Positions 6,701-14,361 of a DNA stretch of 15,074 nt are shown here, one piece after another. This DNA is from JBAXGW01 sp037139195 (GTDB lineage Bacteria; Bacteroidota; Bacteroidia; Bacteroidales; JAHJDW01). Below the pieces are notes generated by a model. The model did no database searches and was not told where the DNA came from. It was given only the letters and a program-made list of their open reading frames with translations. Position 1 is the first letter of the stretch. The number at the start of each line of letters is the position of its first letter. The position numbers were made by a program, and so were the translations under genes. The DNA lies in contig JBAXGW010000085.1 of the NCBI GenBank assembly GCA_037139195.1, positions 1 through 15,074 on the forward strand, written 5' to 3'.

Positions 6701-6814
6701 ATGAAAACAACATTTATTTTTTGTTTAGTTGTTATTCTATTATCATCTTGTAAACATACAAAAACTGATGAGACGATATGTAGGTTATGCGTTAAAGGAT
6801 GTGTTTCCTCTTAA
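6701..6814 (+). CDS. 37-residue small lipoprotein, unknown function
   Basis: A short gene with a good lipoprotein signal. After MKTTF there is a hydrophobic stretch and the lipobox LSSC, with Cys17 as the lipidated residue. The mature part is only 21 residues: Cys17-KHTKTDET, then a tail with CRLC and another Cys three residues later (Cys27, Cys30, Cys34), then VSS and TAA. AGTAGGATGA lies just before the start. The leader resembles that of fic. Its stop is 18 bases before the start of the pseudouridine synthase gene, so the two may share a transcript. It could be a real small lipoprotein or the stump of a longer one; no larger open frame continues in phase after the stop. The signal peptide is the main evidence that it is expressed. 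Confidence 0.5.
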   Translation: MKTTFIFCLVVILLSSCKHTKTDETICRLCVKGCVSS

Positions 6815-6832
6815 ATAATAAGGCAAAACTAA

Positions 6833-7420
6833 ATGGTCCCAAATTCAAAACCACTTCATCGTCACTTTATAATGCACAAGCCATTTGGCTATCTGTGCCA
6901 GTTTGTTTGCGAATTACCGAGAAAGAAATTGGTTGCAGAGCTATATGATTTTCCTAAGGGAACAATGGCAATTGGTCGTTTGGATGAGGAAAGCGAAGGT
7001 TTACTTTTTCTTACTACCGAAGGTATGATGAGCGAAATAGTTCGGGGCAAGAATATAGAAAAAGAATATTATGCACAGGTTGATGGGCTTATTACTGATG
7101 AGGCTATAGATAAACTTAGGGCAGGAGTGGAGATTGGAATTCGTGATGTAAAATACCAAACCAAACCTTGTAACGCTTTTCGATTAGAAGCAGCACCCGA
7201 TTTTACTCCACGCACTCGTAAAATACGTGATGATAGGCATGGACCAACTTGTTGGATTTCTATTGCATTAACCGAAGGAAAAGAACGACAAGTTCGCAAG
7301 ATGACTGCCGCAGTTGGGTTTCCAACTCTTAGACTCGTTCGTGTTCGAATAGGAGACGTATTTTTAGGAAGTTTAAAAGCTTGTGAGGTAACTGAGGTAG
7401 AACGTTTCTTTAAAGATTAA
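6833..7420 (+). CDS. rluE: 23S rRNA pseudouridine synthase, RluE-like
   Basis: The 195-residue protein belongs to the RsuA/RluB/RluE/RluF family of pseudouridine synthases and lacks the N-terminal S4 domain, as RluE does. The catalytic motif is [14 protein letters not shown] (48-61) with Asp51 as the nucleophile. [10 protein letters not shown] (15-24) is the usual first strand and loop. The C-terminal signature [23 protein letters not shown] closely follows E. coli RluE ([23 protein letters not shown], from memory). RluE converts U2457 of 23S rRNA to pseudouridine; the same site is inferred here but not proven. The ATG at 6833 is preferred because residues 7-13 (PLHRHFI) look like the family start; an internal ATG at 6872 is too far in. 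DUF4256 follows 29 bases downstream. Confidence 0.88.
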   Translation: [195 protein letters not shown]

Positions 7421-7449
7421 CTACTAAAAAAATAATAAAATATATACAA

Positions 7450-8016
7450 ATGAAAATGGGAATTTGTAAAGAATTAATGCCTGAACAACAACATGAATTA
7501 ATTGACAAATTAAAAGCACGTTGTGAAAGAAATAGATTTGTTAAAGGTCTTGATTGGAGTAATATACAAGCAAAATTAGAAGAAAATACAGAAAAGCTTA
7601 GGTCTCTTTATGAAATGGAAATAACTGGAGGAGAGCCTGATGTTGTAGGTTTTGATGATAAAACAGGTGAATACATTTTTTTTGATTGTTCTTCTGAAAG
7701 TCCTAAGGGTAGAAGAAGTGTTTGCTATGATAGAGAAGGATTAGAATCTAGAAAAGAACATAGACCAGAAAATAATGCAGTTGATATGGCTGCTGCAATG
7801 GGTATTGAAATATTAACTGAAGAACAATATCGAGAATTGCAGAACTTTGGTGATTTCGACACAAAAACTTCAAGTTGGGTGAAAACCCCAAAAGAGATTA
7901 GAAAACTCGGAGGAGCACTTTTTTGTGATCGTCGTTATAATCAGGTTTTTGTATATCATAATGGTGCCGAATCTTACTATGGCGTTAGAGGTTTTCGGGG
8001 TTCGATAAAGGTTTGA
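7450..8016 (+). CDS. DUF4256 family protein
   Basis: The 188-residue soluble protein matches the DUF4256 (PF14066) pattern along its whole length. Conserved stretches are GGEPDVVGFDDKTGEYIFFDC (60-80), ESPKGRRSVCYDREGLESRK (83-102), ENNAVDMAAAMGIEILTEEQYREL, and a C-terminal GGALFCDRRYNQVFVYHNGAESYY with RGFRGS. The family has no assigned biochemical role that I know of. There is no signal peptide and no membrane segment, so it is probably cytoplasmic. The very even conservation, with charged residues in GRRSVCYDRE and CDRRY, hints at a buried polar site, but no enzyme class can be named. It lies 29 bases after rluE on the same strand and is likely co-transcribed with it; the functional link is unclear. 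Confidence 0.88.
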   Translation: MKMGICKELMPEQQHELIDKLKARCERNRFVKGLDWSNIQAKLEENTEKLRSLYEMEITGGEPDVVGFDDKTGEYIFFDCSSESPKGRRSVCYDREGLESRKEHRPENNAVDMAAAMGIEILTEEQYRELQNFGDFDTKTSSWVKTPKEIRKLGGALFCDRRYNQVFVYHNGAESYYGVRGFRGSIKV

Positions 8017-8130
8017 TTATGCATATATTGCGATAAACTCCTGACTTATTGTTGAAAATATAATACAATCTCTGAGATTTAATGCAGAGTGCTTTATGTT
8101 ATCAAGTCCATTAAGTTTTAAAACAGAATT

Positions 8131-9540
8131 CTACTTTTTGTTCAATGTTAAATAATATACTGGAATTCCGATTAGCATTATTAATACACCCCATCCACAA
8201 GTGCTTGTTTTAGTGATTAATAATGAAATTGATATTGCACTTGCCACTAGAATATAAATGATTGGCACAATTGGATATCCAAAAGCTTTATAGGGTCGTT
8301 CTGCATCGGGTCTTTTTTTTCTAAGAATAAATATGCCGTAGATTGTTAGAATATAGAATATTAAAACTATTATAACAACAAAATCGAGCAAGTCGCCGTA
8401 TTTACCTGTAAGACAAAGCGCCGAAGCCCAAATGCATTGTGCCCACAAAGCCCAAGCTGGCACGCTGTATGCGTTTAAATTTGCCGCTTTTTTGAAGAAT
8501 AACCCATCCTTTGCCATGGAATAATATACTCTGGCACCCGCCATTATAAGTCCGTTATTGCAAGCAAAAGTAGAAATCATAATGGTGATAGCAATTATTA
8601 AAGTGCCAATATTGCCAAATATGAACTGCGATGCTACTACAGCTACACGGTCGGATTTAGCAAAGGCAATTTCATTCATTGGAACAACAGCAAGGTACAT
8701 CAGATTAGTAAGTACATAAATGATAGTTACTATTAAAGTTCCTAAAAAAAGGCTAAGTCCTACATTGCGTTTTGGATTTTTTATTTCACCTGCAATAAAT
8801 GTTACCCCAACCCAGGCGTCACTAGCAAAAAGGGAGCCAACCATTGCTGCCGATATTCCAGTAATTAAGGCCGTTCCACTTATTGGTAGCCAAGAATTTG
8901 TTTCCTTAATAAACGCTTTTGTGTTCCAAACATCCTTCCAATTATTGTTCCATATTTCTGCTTTAGCAGCCAGTGTTAAGCCAAACACAATTAAGCCGAA
9001 AAGTGATAGTATTTTTATTATTGTTAAAATTGTTTGAAGTATTTTGCTGTTTTTTACGCCTCTACTGTTTAGGTATGTGAGCAAAACTATGGTTATAATA
9101 GATACAATTTGTGCTGCATTCAATTTCATTGAACTAATCTCAAACAAAATATTCTCATCGCTTAAAGGCTGGTAGAGATAAGCTGCAAATTTTGAAAATG
9201 CAACACCAACAGCTGCAATAGTTCCTGTTTGTATTACAGTAAAAAAGCTCCATCCGTAAAGAAATCCAGTTAGTTTTCCATAAGCTTCTTTAAGGTAAAC
9301 GTATTGTCCACCCGCTTTTGGAAACATTGCACTTAGTTCGCCATAACTTACAGCGGCAGTTATAGTTATTAATCCACCTAGCAGCCAAATAAGCATTAGC
9401 CAAGCAGCCGACCCAACTTGTCGGGTAATGTCGGCACTAACAATAAATATTCCGGAGCCAATCATCGATCCAACAACTAGCATGGTTCCATCAAATAAAC
9501 TAAGTTCTCTTTTAAAATCGTTTTGTTCTGTGGCTTTCAT
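8131..9540 (-). CDS. APC superfamily amino-acid permease (LAT-like)
   Basis: The 469-residue inner-membrane transporter has about 12 hydrophobic helices and the APC marks of the amino-acid/polyamine/organocation family. GSMIGSGIF (24-32) is the unwound substrate-binding loop of TM1. FPKAGGQYVYLKEAYG follows TM2. FIAGEIKNPKRNVGLSLFLG is the conserved E-x-K-P-x-R-x loop. ARVYYSMAKDGLFFKKAANLN lies after TM8. The sequence most resembles L-type (LAT, SLC7-like) and serine/threonine exchanger branches; the substrate cannot be fixed. Length is normal. It is a single gene, convergent with DUF4256 on the left and divergent from the MORN-repeat gene on the right. A TATCTTTG box lies 24 bases before the ATG. 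Confidence 0.9.
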   Translation of the reverse strand: MKATEQNDFKRELSLFDGTMLVVGSMIGSGIFIVSADITRQVGSAAWLMLIWLLGGLITITAAVSYGELSAMFPKAGGQYVYLKEAYGKLTGFLYGWSFFTVIQTGTIAAVGVAFSKFAAYLYQPLSDENILFEISSMKLNAAQIVSIITIVLLTYLNSRGVKNSKILQTILTIIKILSLFGLIVFGLTLAAKAEIWNNNWKDVWNTKAFIKETNSWLPISGTALITGISAAMVGSLFASDAWVGVTFIAGEIKNPKRNVGLSLFLGTLIVTIIYVLTNLMYLAVVPMNEIAFAKSDRVAVVASQFIFGNIGTLIIAITIMISTFACNNGLIMAGARVYYSMAKDGLFFKKAANLNAYSVPAWALWAQCIWASALCLTGKYGDLLDFVVIIVLIFYILTIYGIFILRKKRPDAERPYKAFGYPIVPIIYILVASAISISLLITKTSTCGWGVLIMLIGIPVYYLTLNKK

Positions 9541-9564
9541 AAATTATATAAATGATACGATTTT

Positions 9565-9572
9565 CAAAGATA
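9565..9572 (-). promoter_or_regulatory. Candidate -7 box for the APC permease
   Basis: On the minus strand this reads TATCTTTG, an exact TAnnTTTG match ending 24 bases before the ATG at 9540. A start site about seven bases further on would leave a leader of under 20 bases. No -33 TTG was seen. Confidence 0.4.
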
Positions 9573-9687
9573 CAAAATTATGATTAATTGGAGATTTGTG
9601 TTTGTTGTTCTATAAATAATATGCTATTAAAACAATATGGAGTTTTTTGTTTCTAATAAAAAAATAGGAGAAAAGAGAAAAATTATA

Positions 9688-9695
9688 TAGGTTTG
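9688..9695 (+). promoter_or_regulatory. Candidate -7 box for the MORN-repeat gene
   Basis: TAGGTTTG matches TAnnTTTG exactly. It ends 14 bases before the first in-frame ATG (9710) and 38 before the second (9734). A transcript starting about seven bases after the box would leave almost no leader for 9710, which favours 9734 as the start. Confidence 0.4.
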
Positions 9696-9733
9696 TAAAA
9701 TAGAAATAAATGAGTAATCATAAAAATATTAAT

Positions 9734-10702
9734 ATGAAGACTATAATTGTTGTATTTATGCTTTTTCCAATTCTATTATTTGGGCAAAACAAGAATGATG
9801 AAAATGCAATTAATGAGTCATTACTTGAAATGCAAAAAGAAATACTGAAAAATGAAAAAGCCAATGGGAAAAAAGTATATGTTAAAAAAAGAATTAAAAA
9901 TGGAACTGGAGTAATTATAGAATATGGAACTAATATATATGGCTACCAATACAATGCGTTTGATACAGCCAGATATGGGAGAGTATCGGTTATTCAAGAA
10001 TATGTTGCAAATAAAAGAAATGGCAGAAGAATTCAATTTTTTAATTTTCCAAATGATACAGCATCAGTTGAAACATATATAAATGACACACTTAATGGGT
10101 TGTTCTTTTATAACCATCTTAATGGTAAAATTAAAACAAAGGGTGTAAATATTAATGGAAAACCTTCTAATATGGAGTATTGGAATAACAAAGGTGAGAA
10201 ATTAGGTCTAAATTGTTCTTTTAATAAAATTGATAGTTTGATTTATTTTGAAGGAAAGCCTTGTAGTGGACATAAAGAAATGTATTATTTTAATGGTTAT
10301 GAATATAATGAATTAGCAGCTGATTTGTATTTTACAAAAGGGAAAATTGATAGTGCATTTTTTTACAATAGTTATGGTTATTGGGGAAAATATCTTGGTG
10401 AAATTAGATTAAATTATATTGATAGTACAAGGAAATACATAAGCTATTATGGTCCAAGTGGTTTTACTGACTGGATTTATTGTTACAAAATAAAATTGAT
10501 TAATCCAATTAAAGATATAAATAGGGATTACGCACATCAATCAATTGATAATGATGTGTATGAGAAATCTGGAAAATTTACAACATTTTATGATTTGACT
10601 AATGTGATTAGAGAAGAAGGTTATTATAAAAATGATATAAAGGTTGGAGAGTGGCGGTATTATGATGAGTCAGGAAAGATAACTAAGATTGAACAATATT
10701 AA
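9734..10702 (+). CDS. Secreted MORN-repeat (MORN_2/YwqK-like) protein
   Basis: An in-frame ATG at 9710 would add eight polar residues (MSNHKNIN) before the signal peptide. Starting at 9734 gives MKTIIVVFMLFPILLFGQ, a typical Bacteroidota signal peptide ending in FGQ, so I place the start there (322 residues). The mature protein has MORN_2-like units: YVANKRNGRRIQFFNF, YINDTLNGLFFYNHLNGKIK with GKPSNMEYWNNKGEK, and a C-terminal EGYYKNDIKVGEWRYYDESG. NCBI often names such proteins YwqK family antitoxins, but nothing here shows a toxin partner. The middle part, rich in Tyr and Asp, has no domain I can name. It is probably periplasmic or surface-exposed. Function is unknown. The next gene is 117 bases downstream, so a shared transcript is possible but unproven. 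Confidence 0.75.
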   Translation: MKTIIVVFMLFPILLFGQNKNDENAINESLLEMQKEILKNEKANGKKVYVKKRIKNGTGVIIEYGTNIYGYQYNAFDTARYGRVSVIQEYVANKRNGRRIQFFNFPNDTASVETYINDTLNGLFFYNHLNGKIKTKGVNINGKPSNMEYWNNKGEKLGLNCSFNKIDSLIYFEGKPCSGHKEMYYFNGYEYNELAADLYFTKGKIDSAFFYNSYGYWGKYLGEIRLNYIDSTRKYISYYGPSGFTDWIYCYKIKLINPIKDINRDYAHQSIDNDVYEKSGKFTTFYDLTNVIREEGYYKNDIKVGEWRYYDESGKITKIEQY

Positions 10703-10819
10703 CTGCTTTTGTAAATAATTGTCATTTTTATATATAGCTTGTTTTTCTTGTGAATAGAAATATATTAAGCTTTGAAAAGTATTTGGTTTTGATTATTCAT
10801 TAATTGGTATGTAAATAAT

Positions 10820-11188
10820 ATGGCACAAAATTACACCTTAACTAATGGACTTGAACTTCGCTTTAAGCAAGTAAAACAAAATATTACTGAATTGCAGAAT
10901 GTTATTAATGCACATGTTTTATCCTTAAATTCGGTTCAAGCTTTTTGTATAGTTGACAGAGTTGAAGGACGAATAATACAAAAAAGATTTAGAACACTTT
11001 TAGTTTTTTATATCGGAGCAGATGAATATAAAGCCGATAATCTGATAATAGGTGAAAAGCTTGAAGAATTATACAAAGGGAAGTCAGAAACACTTGATTT
11101 AATATCACTTGATGCTAATCGTGATTTTACATTGGCAATAGTTGAAACATTGACGGAACGAGGTTTTAAAATATTTGAGAAAGAATAA
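10820..11188 (+). CDS. Small soluble hypothetical protein (122 aa)
   Basis: I do not firmly recognise this protein. It has no signal peptide or membrane segment. Residues 5-32 look like a helix with regularly spaced hydrophobics (ELRFKQVKQNITELQNVINA). Two strand-like segments follow (VQAFCIVDR and RFRTLLVFYIGADEY), then a helix (IIGEKLEELYKG), ETLDLISLD, and a helix ending in GFKIFEKE. The order of strand, strand, helix, LDLxxLD and terminal FxIFE loosely resembles the C-terminal domain of SseB-like (enhanced serine sensitivity) proteins; this is a weak pattern match only. Coding nature is supported by a well-balanced composition and a clear start. No standard promoter box was found in the 117 bases upstream. 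Confidence 0.65.
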   Translation: MAQNYTLTNGLELRFKQVKQNITELQNVINAHVLSLNSVQAFCIVDRVEGRIIQKRFRTLLVFYIGADEYKADNLIIGEKLEELYKGKSETLDLISLDANRDFTLAIVETLTERGFKIFEKE

Positions 11189-11429
11189 TCGGGTTTTTTT
11201 GATATTTTAAAATCAAATTATAATATCCAAATAGATATTTTAGGGGTTGTTTAAAAAAGCCACTTATGTTCTTTGAAGGTATTCTAAAAGCTGGAAGTTT
11301 GGGTTAATATGAGGTTATTGATAATTTTGATTTTACTAGTTTTTGAATTAAAAAATGAGCAAACTGAAGAACTAAGCGAAACGTAATCATGAGCTTGCAA
11401 ATAATTACGACATTAAGGATGCCTTTTTT
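11189..11429. other. Intergenic region with several inverted repeats between convergent genes
   Basis: No convincing gene is seen in this 241-base gap. It holds a near-palindrome at 11199-11216 (TTGATATTTTAAAATCAA), only 10 bases after the stop of the plus-strand gene, and AATATC/GATATT arms at 11222-11227 and 11234-11239. A further pair, CGTAAT (11382-11387) and ATTACG (11404-11409), brackets a 16-base loop. The first two may act as 3' end hairpins for the plus-strand gene. A 25-codon frame at 11309-11386 has a hydrophobic start but no lipobox or other support. Confidence 0.4.
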
Positions 11430-12068
11430 TTAGATGATTCTATTATTAATTGCCCATTTAACTATTTCTGCAGTAGAAGATAAACCAAGTTTTTGCGATA
11501 TGTTTTTTTTGTGAGTTTCAACAGTTCTAGGTGAAATAGCTAGGTTCTCTCCAATTTCTTTATAACTTAAACCTTCAGCTAATAGTTTTAAAACGTCAAT
11601 TTCTCTGTATGATAGCGATTTTTCTGAGCACTCGGAATCAATATATGCTGATTTTGTTTGATAATCATTTACTATGGGAGCAATTGTATTACTAAAATAG
11701 CTTTCGCCATTGTGAATGTTTGTCAAAGCAAACATTAATTCTTTGGAGCAAACGTCTTTATGAATATATCCATTGGCACCTGAACGAATAGAAGAAACTA
11801 TGCTTTTTTCATCGCTATTTGCTGAAAGCATTAATATTTTAATTCTTGGAAACTCTTCTTTTATAGCTTTGATTAATTCTTTTCCAGAAAGCCGAGGCAT
11901 AGAATAATCTAGCAAGATAATATCAGTTTTTGTTTTACGCAAAATATTTAAAAGTTCAATGCCATTTTCAGCTTCGCCCACTATTTCAAACGTATTTTGA
12001 TTTATAAACAAAGATTTTATTCCTATTCGAAATAATTCATGGTCGTCAGAAATTACAAGCCTAATCAT
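11430..12068 (-). CDS. NarL/FixJ family response regulator
   Basis: The 212-residue regulator has an N-terminal receiver domain (about 1-120). It has the acidic pair Asp8-Asp9, the phospho-acceptor Asp54 in DIILLDYSMPRLSG, Ser82 in the switch position, and Lys104 in GYIHKDV. A LuxR-type helix-turn-helix domain (about 151-210) follows, with SYREIDVLKLLAEGLSYKEI and SPRTVETHKKNISQKLGL, the recognition part. It is the cognate partner of the kinase encoded just upstream: its ATG (12068-12066) lies inside the last codons of the kinase gene, an eight-base overlap that implies translational coupling. When phosphorylated it should bind DNA and change transcription of unknown targets. Length is standard and all key residues are present. 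Confidence 0.93.
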   Translation of the reverse strand: MIRLVISDDHELFRIGIKSLFINQNTFEIVGEAENGIELLNILRKTKTDIILLDYSMPRLSGKELIKAIKEEFPRIKILMLSANSDEKSIVSSIRSGANGYIHKDVCSKELMFALTNIHNGESYFSNTIAPIVNDYQTKSAYIDSECSEKSLSYREIDVLKLLAEGLSYKEIGENLAISPRTVETHKKNISQKLGLSSTAEIVKWAINNRII

Positions 12069-14202
12069 TCTTTTTAATGTTATGTTCTTTCGTTGGTAAA
12101 GTTATCAAAAAAGTACTTCCCTTTCCAATCTCAGAAATTACTTTTATAGTTCCATTGTTTTTTTCTACAAATTCTTTGCATAGAATTAATCCTAAACCAG
12201 TTCCTTTTTCTTTTTCTGTTCCAGGAGTCGTTTTGTTTTCTGATACGTCAAATAATGTTCTTAAATCGCTCTCTGTTATTCCAGTTCCGTTGTCTTTAAA
12301 TGAAATTGTAACATGTTGCTTGATTTCCTCTGATGTAATAATAATTTCACCTTTTCGTTCGGTAAACTTTATTGCATTTGAAATTAGGTTTCTGAAAATA
12401 GTCATTGCCATATTTAAATCGCAATATGCATATAGATCTGAGTCGATGTCTTCTATTATTCTTATTTCTTTTAATTGAGCAGATTGACTCAGAATGCTTA
12501 GCACTTCATTTATACTGTCTTTTAAATTATGAAAATCAGGAGTAAAGGATAAAATTCCTCTTTGAGATCTGGACCAAAGTAAGAGATTGTCAAGTAATTT
12601 ACATAAGTTTTCGGACTCGCTATTTATTCCAAAGATGAAATCTTTTTTCTGTTTTTCGTCATATAACTCATAGTTGTTTTTGATGGCCTCAGTAACTCTA
12701 AAAATTGAAAGGAAAGGAGTTTTTAAATCATGAGAAATGATAGAAAAAAGTTTATCTTTCGTTGCATTTAAATCTTCAAGCTTTTGATTTTGGTATTGAA
12801 TTTTTGCATTTTGAATTTCTATTTCATTTTTTTGTCTCAAAATTTCCGTGTTTCTAGAATGTAGTTTATCGTTGAGTTTAAGTTTGTTTCTGTACATTCG
12901 ATAAATGAAAAATGCCAGTGTAAGAGCTAATGCTAATGAAAGTAAAATTAAATTTCGGATTCGGTTTTGTTTTGATATCTCATTGTTTTTAAGTGAGATA
13001 AGCTCTTTCTTGAGCTCCATGTCTTTGTTGAGAGTTGTGATTTGATGATCTTTTTTGTCAGATTCATATTTTAGCAATAGATTTTGCATCTGTTTTTTGT
13101 TTTCGGCACTAAACAGAGAATCTTCTAGTGTTTTATATTTTTTAAAGTAGTTGAATGAAGTTGTGAAGTTTTTATTTTTTTCATAGCAAAGCGAAAGCCC
13201 ATTGTACGTATCTAATAAATTATTGTCGAGTTTGTTTAATAGACAAATAGTCTCACTAATCTTCAATATTGTAATTGCATCGTTTATTTTATTTTGTTCT
13301 AAATAAATAAACCCAATATTGTTGTAGATGTTTGAGAGCCCCCTGTTATCGCCAGCTTCTTTATATATTTGAAGCGATTGATTGTAGTATTCAAGGGCTT
13401 TATTATATTGTTTTTGTTTTTTGCAAATAATACCTAATCGATTATAGTCTCGGCCAATTCCTGTTTTATCATTGATTTCTTTCTTAAGTTTTAAAGATTT
13501 GTATATGTATGTTTTTGCTTTATCAAGCATTTCGAAGTTTGAATATAAAACGCCAATATTTGCATAATTGCTTGAAAGTATTCTTTTGTCTTTCTGAATA
13601 ATTGCAATATCAATAGCTTTATTGAAATATACAAAAGCTTTAGCTGTATCATTTTGAATTGAAAAAATATTTGCAATATTGCTATATGTTAGCATTATTC
13701 CATTGTAGTCGTTCATTTCTTCTTTTATCTTAAGAGAACTTTGATAAAAGTTTAGCGCTTTTAGGTAGTCGCCAATTTCATTATAAATGCTTCCTAAGTT
13801 ATTGTACGCTTTCGATATTTCCTTTTTGTCTTTATTGGCTTGAGCTGTTTTTAGGTAAAGTTGGTCGTATTCGAGAGCCTTAGCAAGTTCGCCTTGATAG
13901 AAATAGACATCGCCAAGTAGGGCATAACCATCAAAAATCCCTTTTTTGTCTTTTAGTTTTTTTGCAAGTTCAATAGATTTCAAGGCCGCTTCTTTAGATG
14001 CTACCAAATTAGAATGTAGTTTGATTTTCGAGATTTCTCTTAAAGCTCTTATGCCAAAAGTATCGTTGAGATGATTAGTTGATATGGTTGTTAAACTGTC
14101 AAGTATAGAAGATTGTCCATAATTAAAAGTGCAATATAATAATAACAAAGTTAAGATTGAGTATTGAAGCGAATGATGAAAACGTTGTGTGATTCTTGTC
14201 AT
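12061..14202 (-). CDS. Periplasmic-TPR sensor histidine kinase
   Basis: The 713-residue sensor starts with a signal peptide or anchor (hydrophobic 15-25, FNYGQ at 26-30). About eight tetratricopeptide units follow from about 85 to 360 (for example AYNNLGSIYNEIGDYLKALNFY, IYNNIGFIYLEQNKINDAI), placed in the periplasm. A coiled coil (about 365-412) leads into one membrane helix (about 416-434), then a second cytoplasmic coiled coil (440-480). The kinase core has the H box FSIISHDLKTPF with His491, the N box RNLISNAIKFT (604-614), the G1 box DNGTGI (637-642) and the G2 box GTGLGL (667-672). All are intact, so autophosphorylation is expected. The TPR part probably senses a protein or peptide ligand in the periplasm, an inference from the architecture. 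The gene overlaps the response regulator gene. No clear promoter box was seen; GAATTAA/TTAATTC arms at 14256-14276 may be an operator. Confidence 0.93.
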   Translation of the reverse strand: MTRITQRFHHSLQYSILTLLLLYCTFNYGQSSILDSLTTISTNHLNDTFGIRALREISKIKLHSNLVASKEAALKSIELAKKLKDKKGIFDGYALLGDVYFYQGELAKALEYDQLYLKTAQANKDKKEISKAYNNLGSIYNEIGDYLKALNFYQSSLKIKEEMNDYNGIMLTYSNIANIFSIQNDTAKAFVYFNKAIDIAIIQKDKRILSSNYANIGVLYSNFEMLDKAKTYIYKSLKLKKEINDKTGIGRDYNRLGIICKKQKQYNKALEYYNQSLQIYKEAGDNRGLSNIYNNIGFIYLEQNKINDAITILKISETICLLNKLDNNLLDTYNGLSLCYEKNKNFTTSFNYFKKYKTLEDSLFSAENKKQMQNLLLKYESDKKDHQITTLNKDMELKKELISLKNNEISKQNRIRNLILLSLALALTLAFFIYRMYRNKLKLNDKLHSRNTEILRQKNEIEIQNAKIQYQNQKLEDLNATKDKLFSIISHDLKTPFLSIFRVTEAIKNNYELYDEKQKKDFIFGINSESENLCKLLDNLLLWSRSQRGILSFTPDFHNLKDSINEVLSILSQSAQLKEIRIIEDIDSDLYAYCDLNMAMTIFRNLISNAIKFTERKGEIIITSEEIKQHVTISFKDNGTGITESDLRTLFDVSENKTTPGTEKEKGTGLGLILCKEFVEKNNGTIKVISEIGKGSTFLITLPTKEHNIKKND

Positions 14203-14255
14203 TTATTGATTAGCTATTTATAAAACGCTAAAATACAAATTTTTCATTTTGTTTA

Positions 14256-14276
14256 GAATTAATTATGGTTTAATTC
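14256..14276. promoter_or_regulatory. Inverted repeat upstream of the kinase gene
   Basis: GAATTAA (14256-14262) and TTAATTC (14270-14276) are perfect seven-base inverted arms around a seven-base spacer, 54 bases before the kinase start. The size suits a dimeric regulator site, such as self-regulation by the paired LuxR-type regulator. AT-rich background makes chance pairing quite possible. Confidence 0.25.
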
Positions 14277-14290
14277 GCGAAAAAGCTTAA

Positions 14291-14312
14291 GCATCCGCCT
14301 TTTGGCGGATGC
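14291..14312 (-). terminator. Strong GC-rich hairpin, probable terminator of the T9SS gene
   Basis: GCATCCGCC (14291-14299) and GGCGGATGC (14304-14312) form a perfect nine-pair stem with a TTTT loop, striking in an AT-rich region. On the minus strand it is followed by TTAAGCTTTTTC, an interrupted T tract, and it lies about 50 bases past the stop of the T9SS gene. It would end that transcript before the kinase gene, which reads the same way. The plus side has ACTTTCTTC, less terminator-like. Confidence 0.7.
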
Positions 14313-14361
14313 ACTTTCTTCTTGCAGTTTTTAGTTTACCATAAACAATAAGAATTTATGT

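Noticed and set aside
5259..6814. Fic toxin with a separate antitoxin in the next small gene
   Set aside because: The Fic protein carries its own inhibitory motif SNNIEGN. The small gene encodes a lipoprotein with no such motif, and it would be outside the cytoplasm.
8067..8079. AATCTCTGAGATT hairpin between DUF4256 and the permease as a terminator
   Set aside because: The stem is only about five pairs and no T tract follows on either strand.
9734..11188. Toxin-antitoxin pair made of the YwqK-like protein and the small downstream gene
   Set aside because: The MORN protein has a secretion signal, the downstream protein has no toxin motif, and the gap of 117 bases does not suggest tight coupling.
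11309..11386. 25-codon open frame with hydrophobic start
   Set aside because: No lipobox, no clear ribosome site, and it is short enough to arise by chance in AT-rich sequence.
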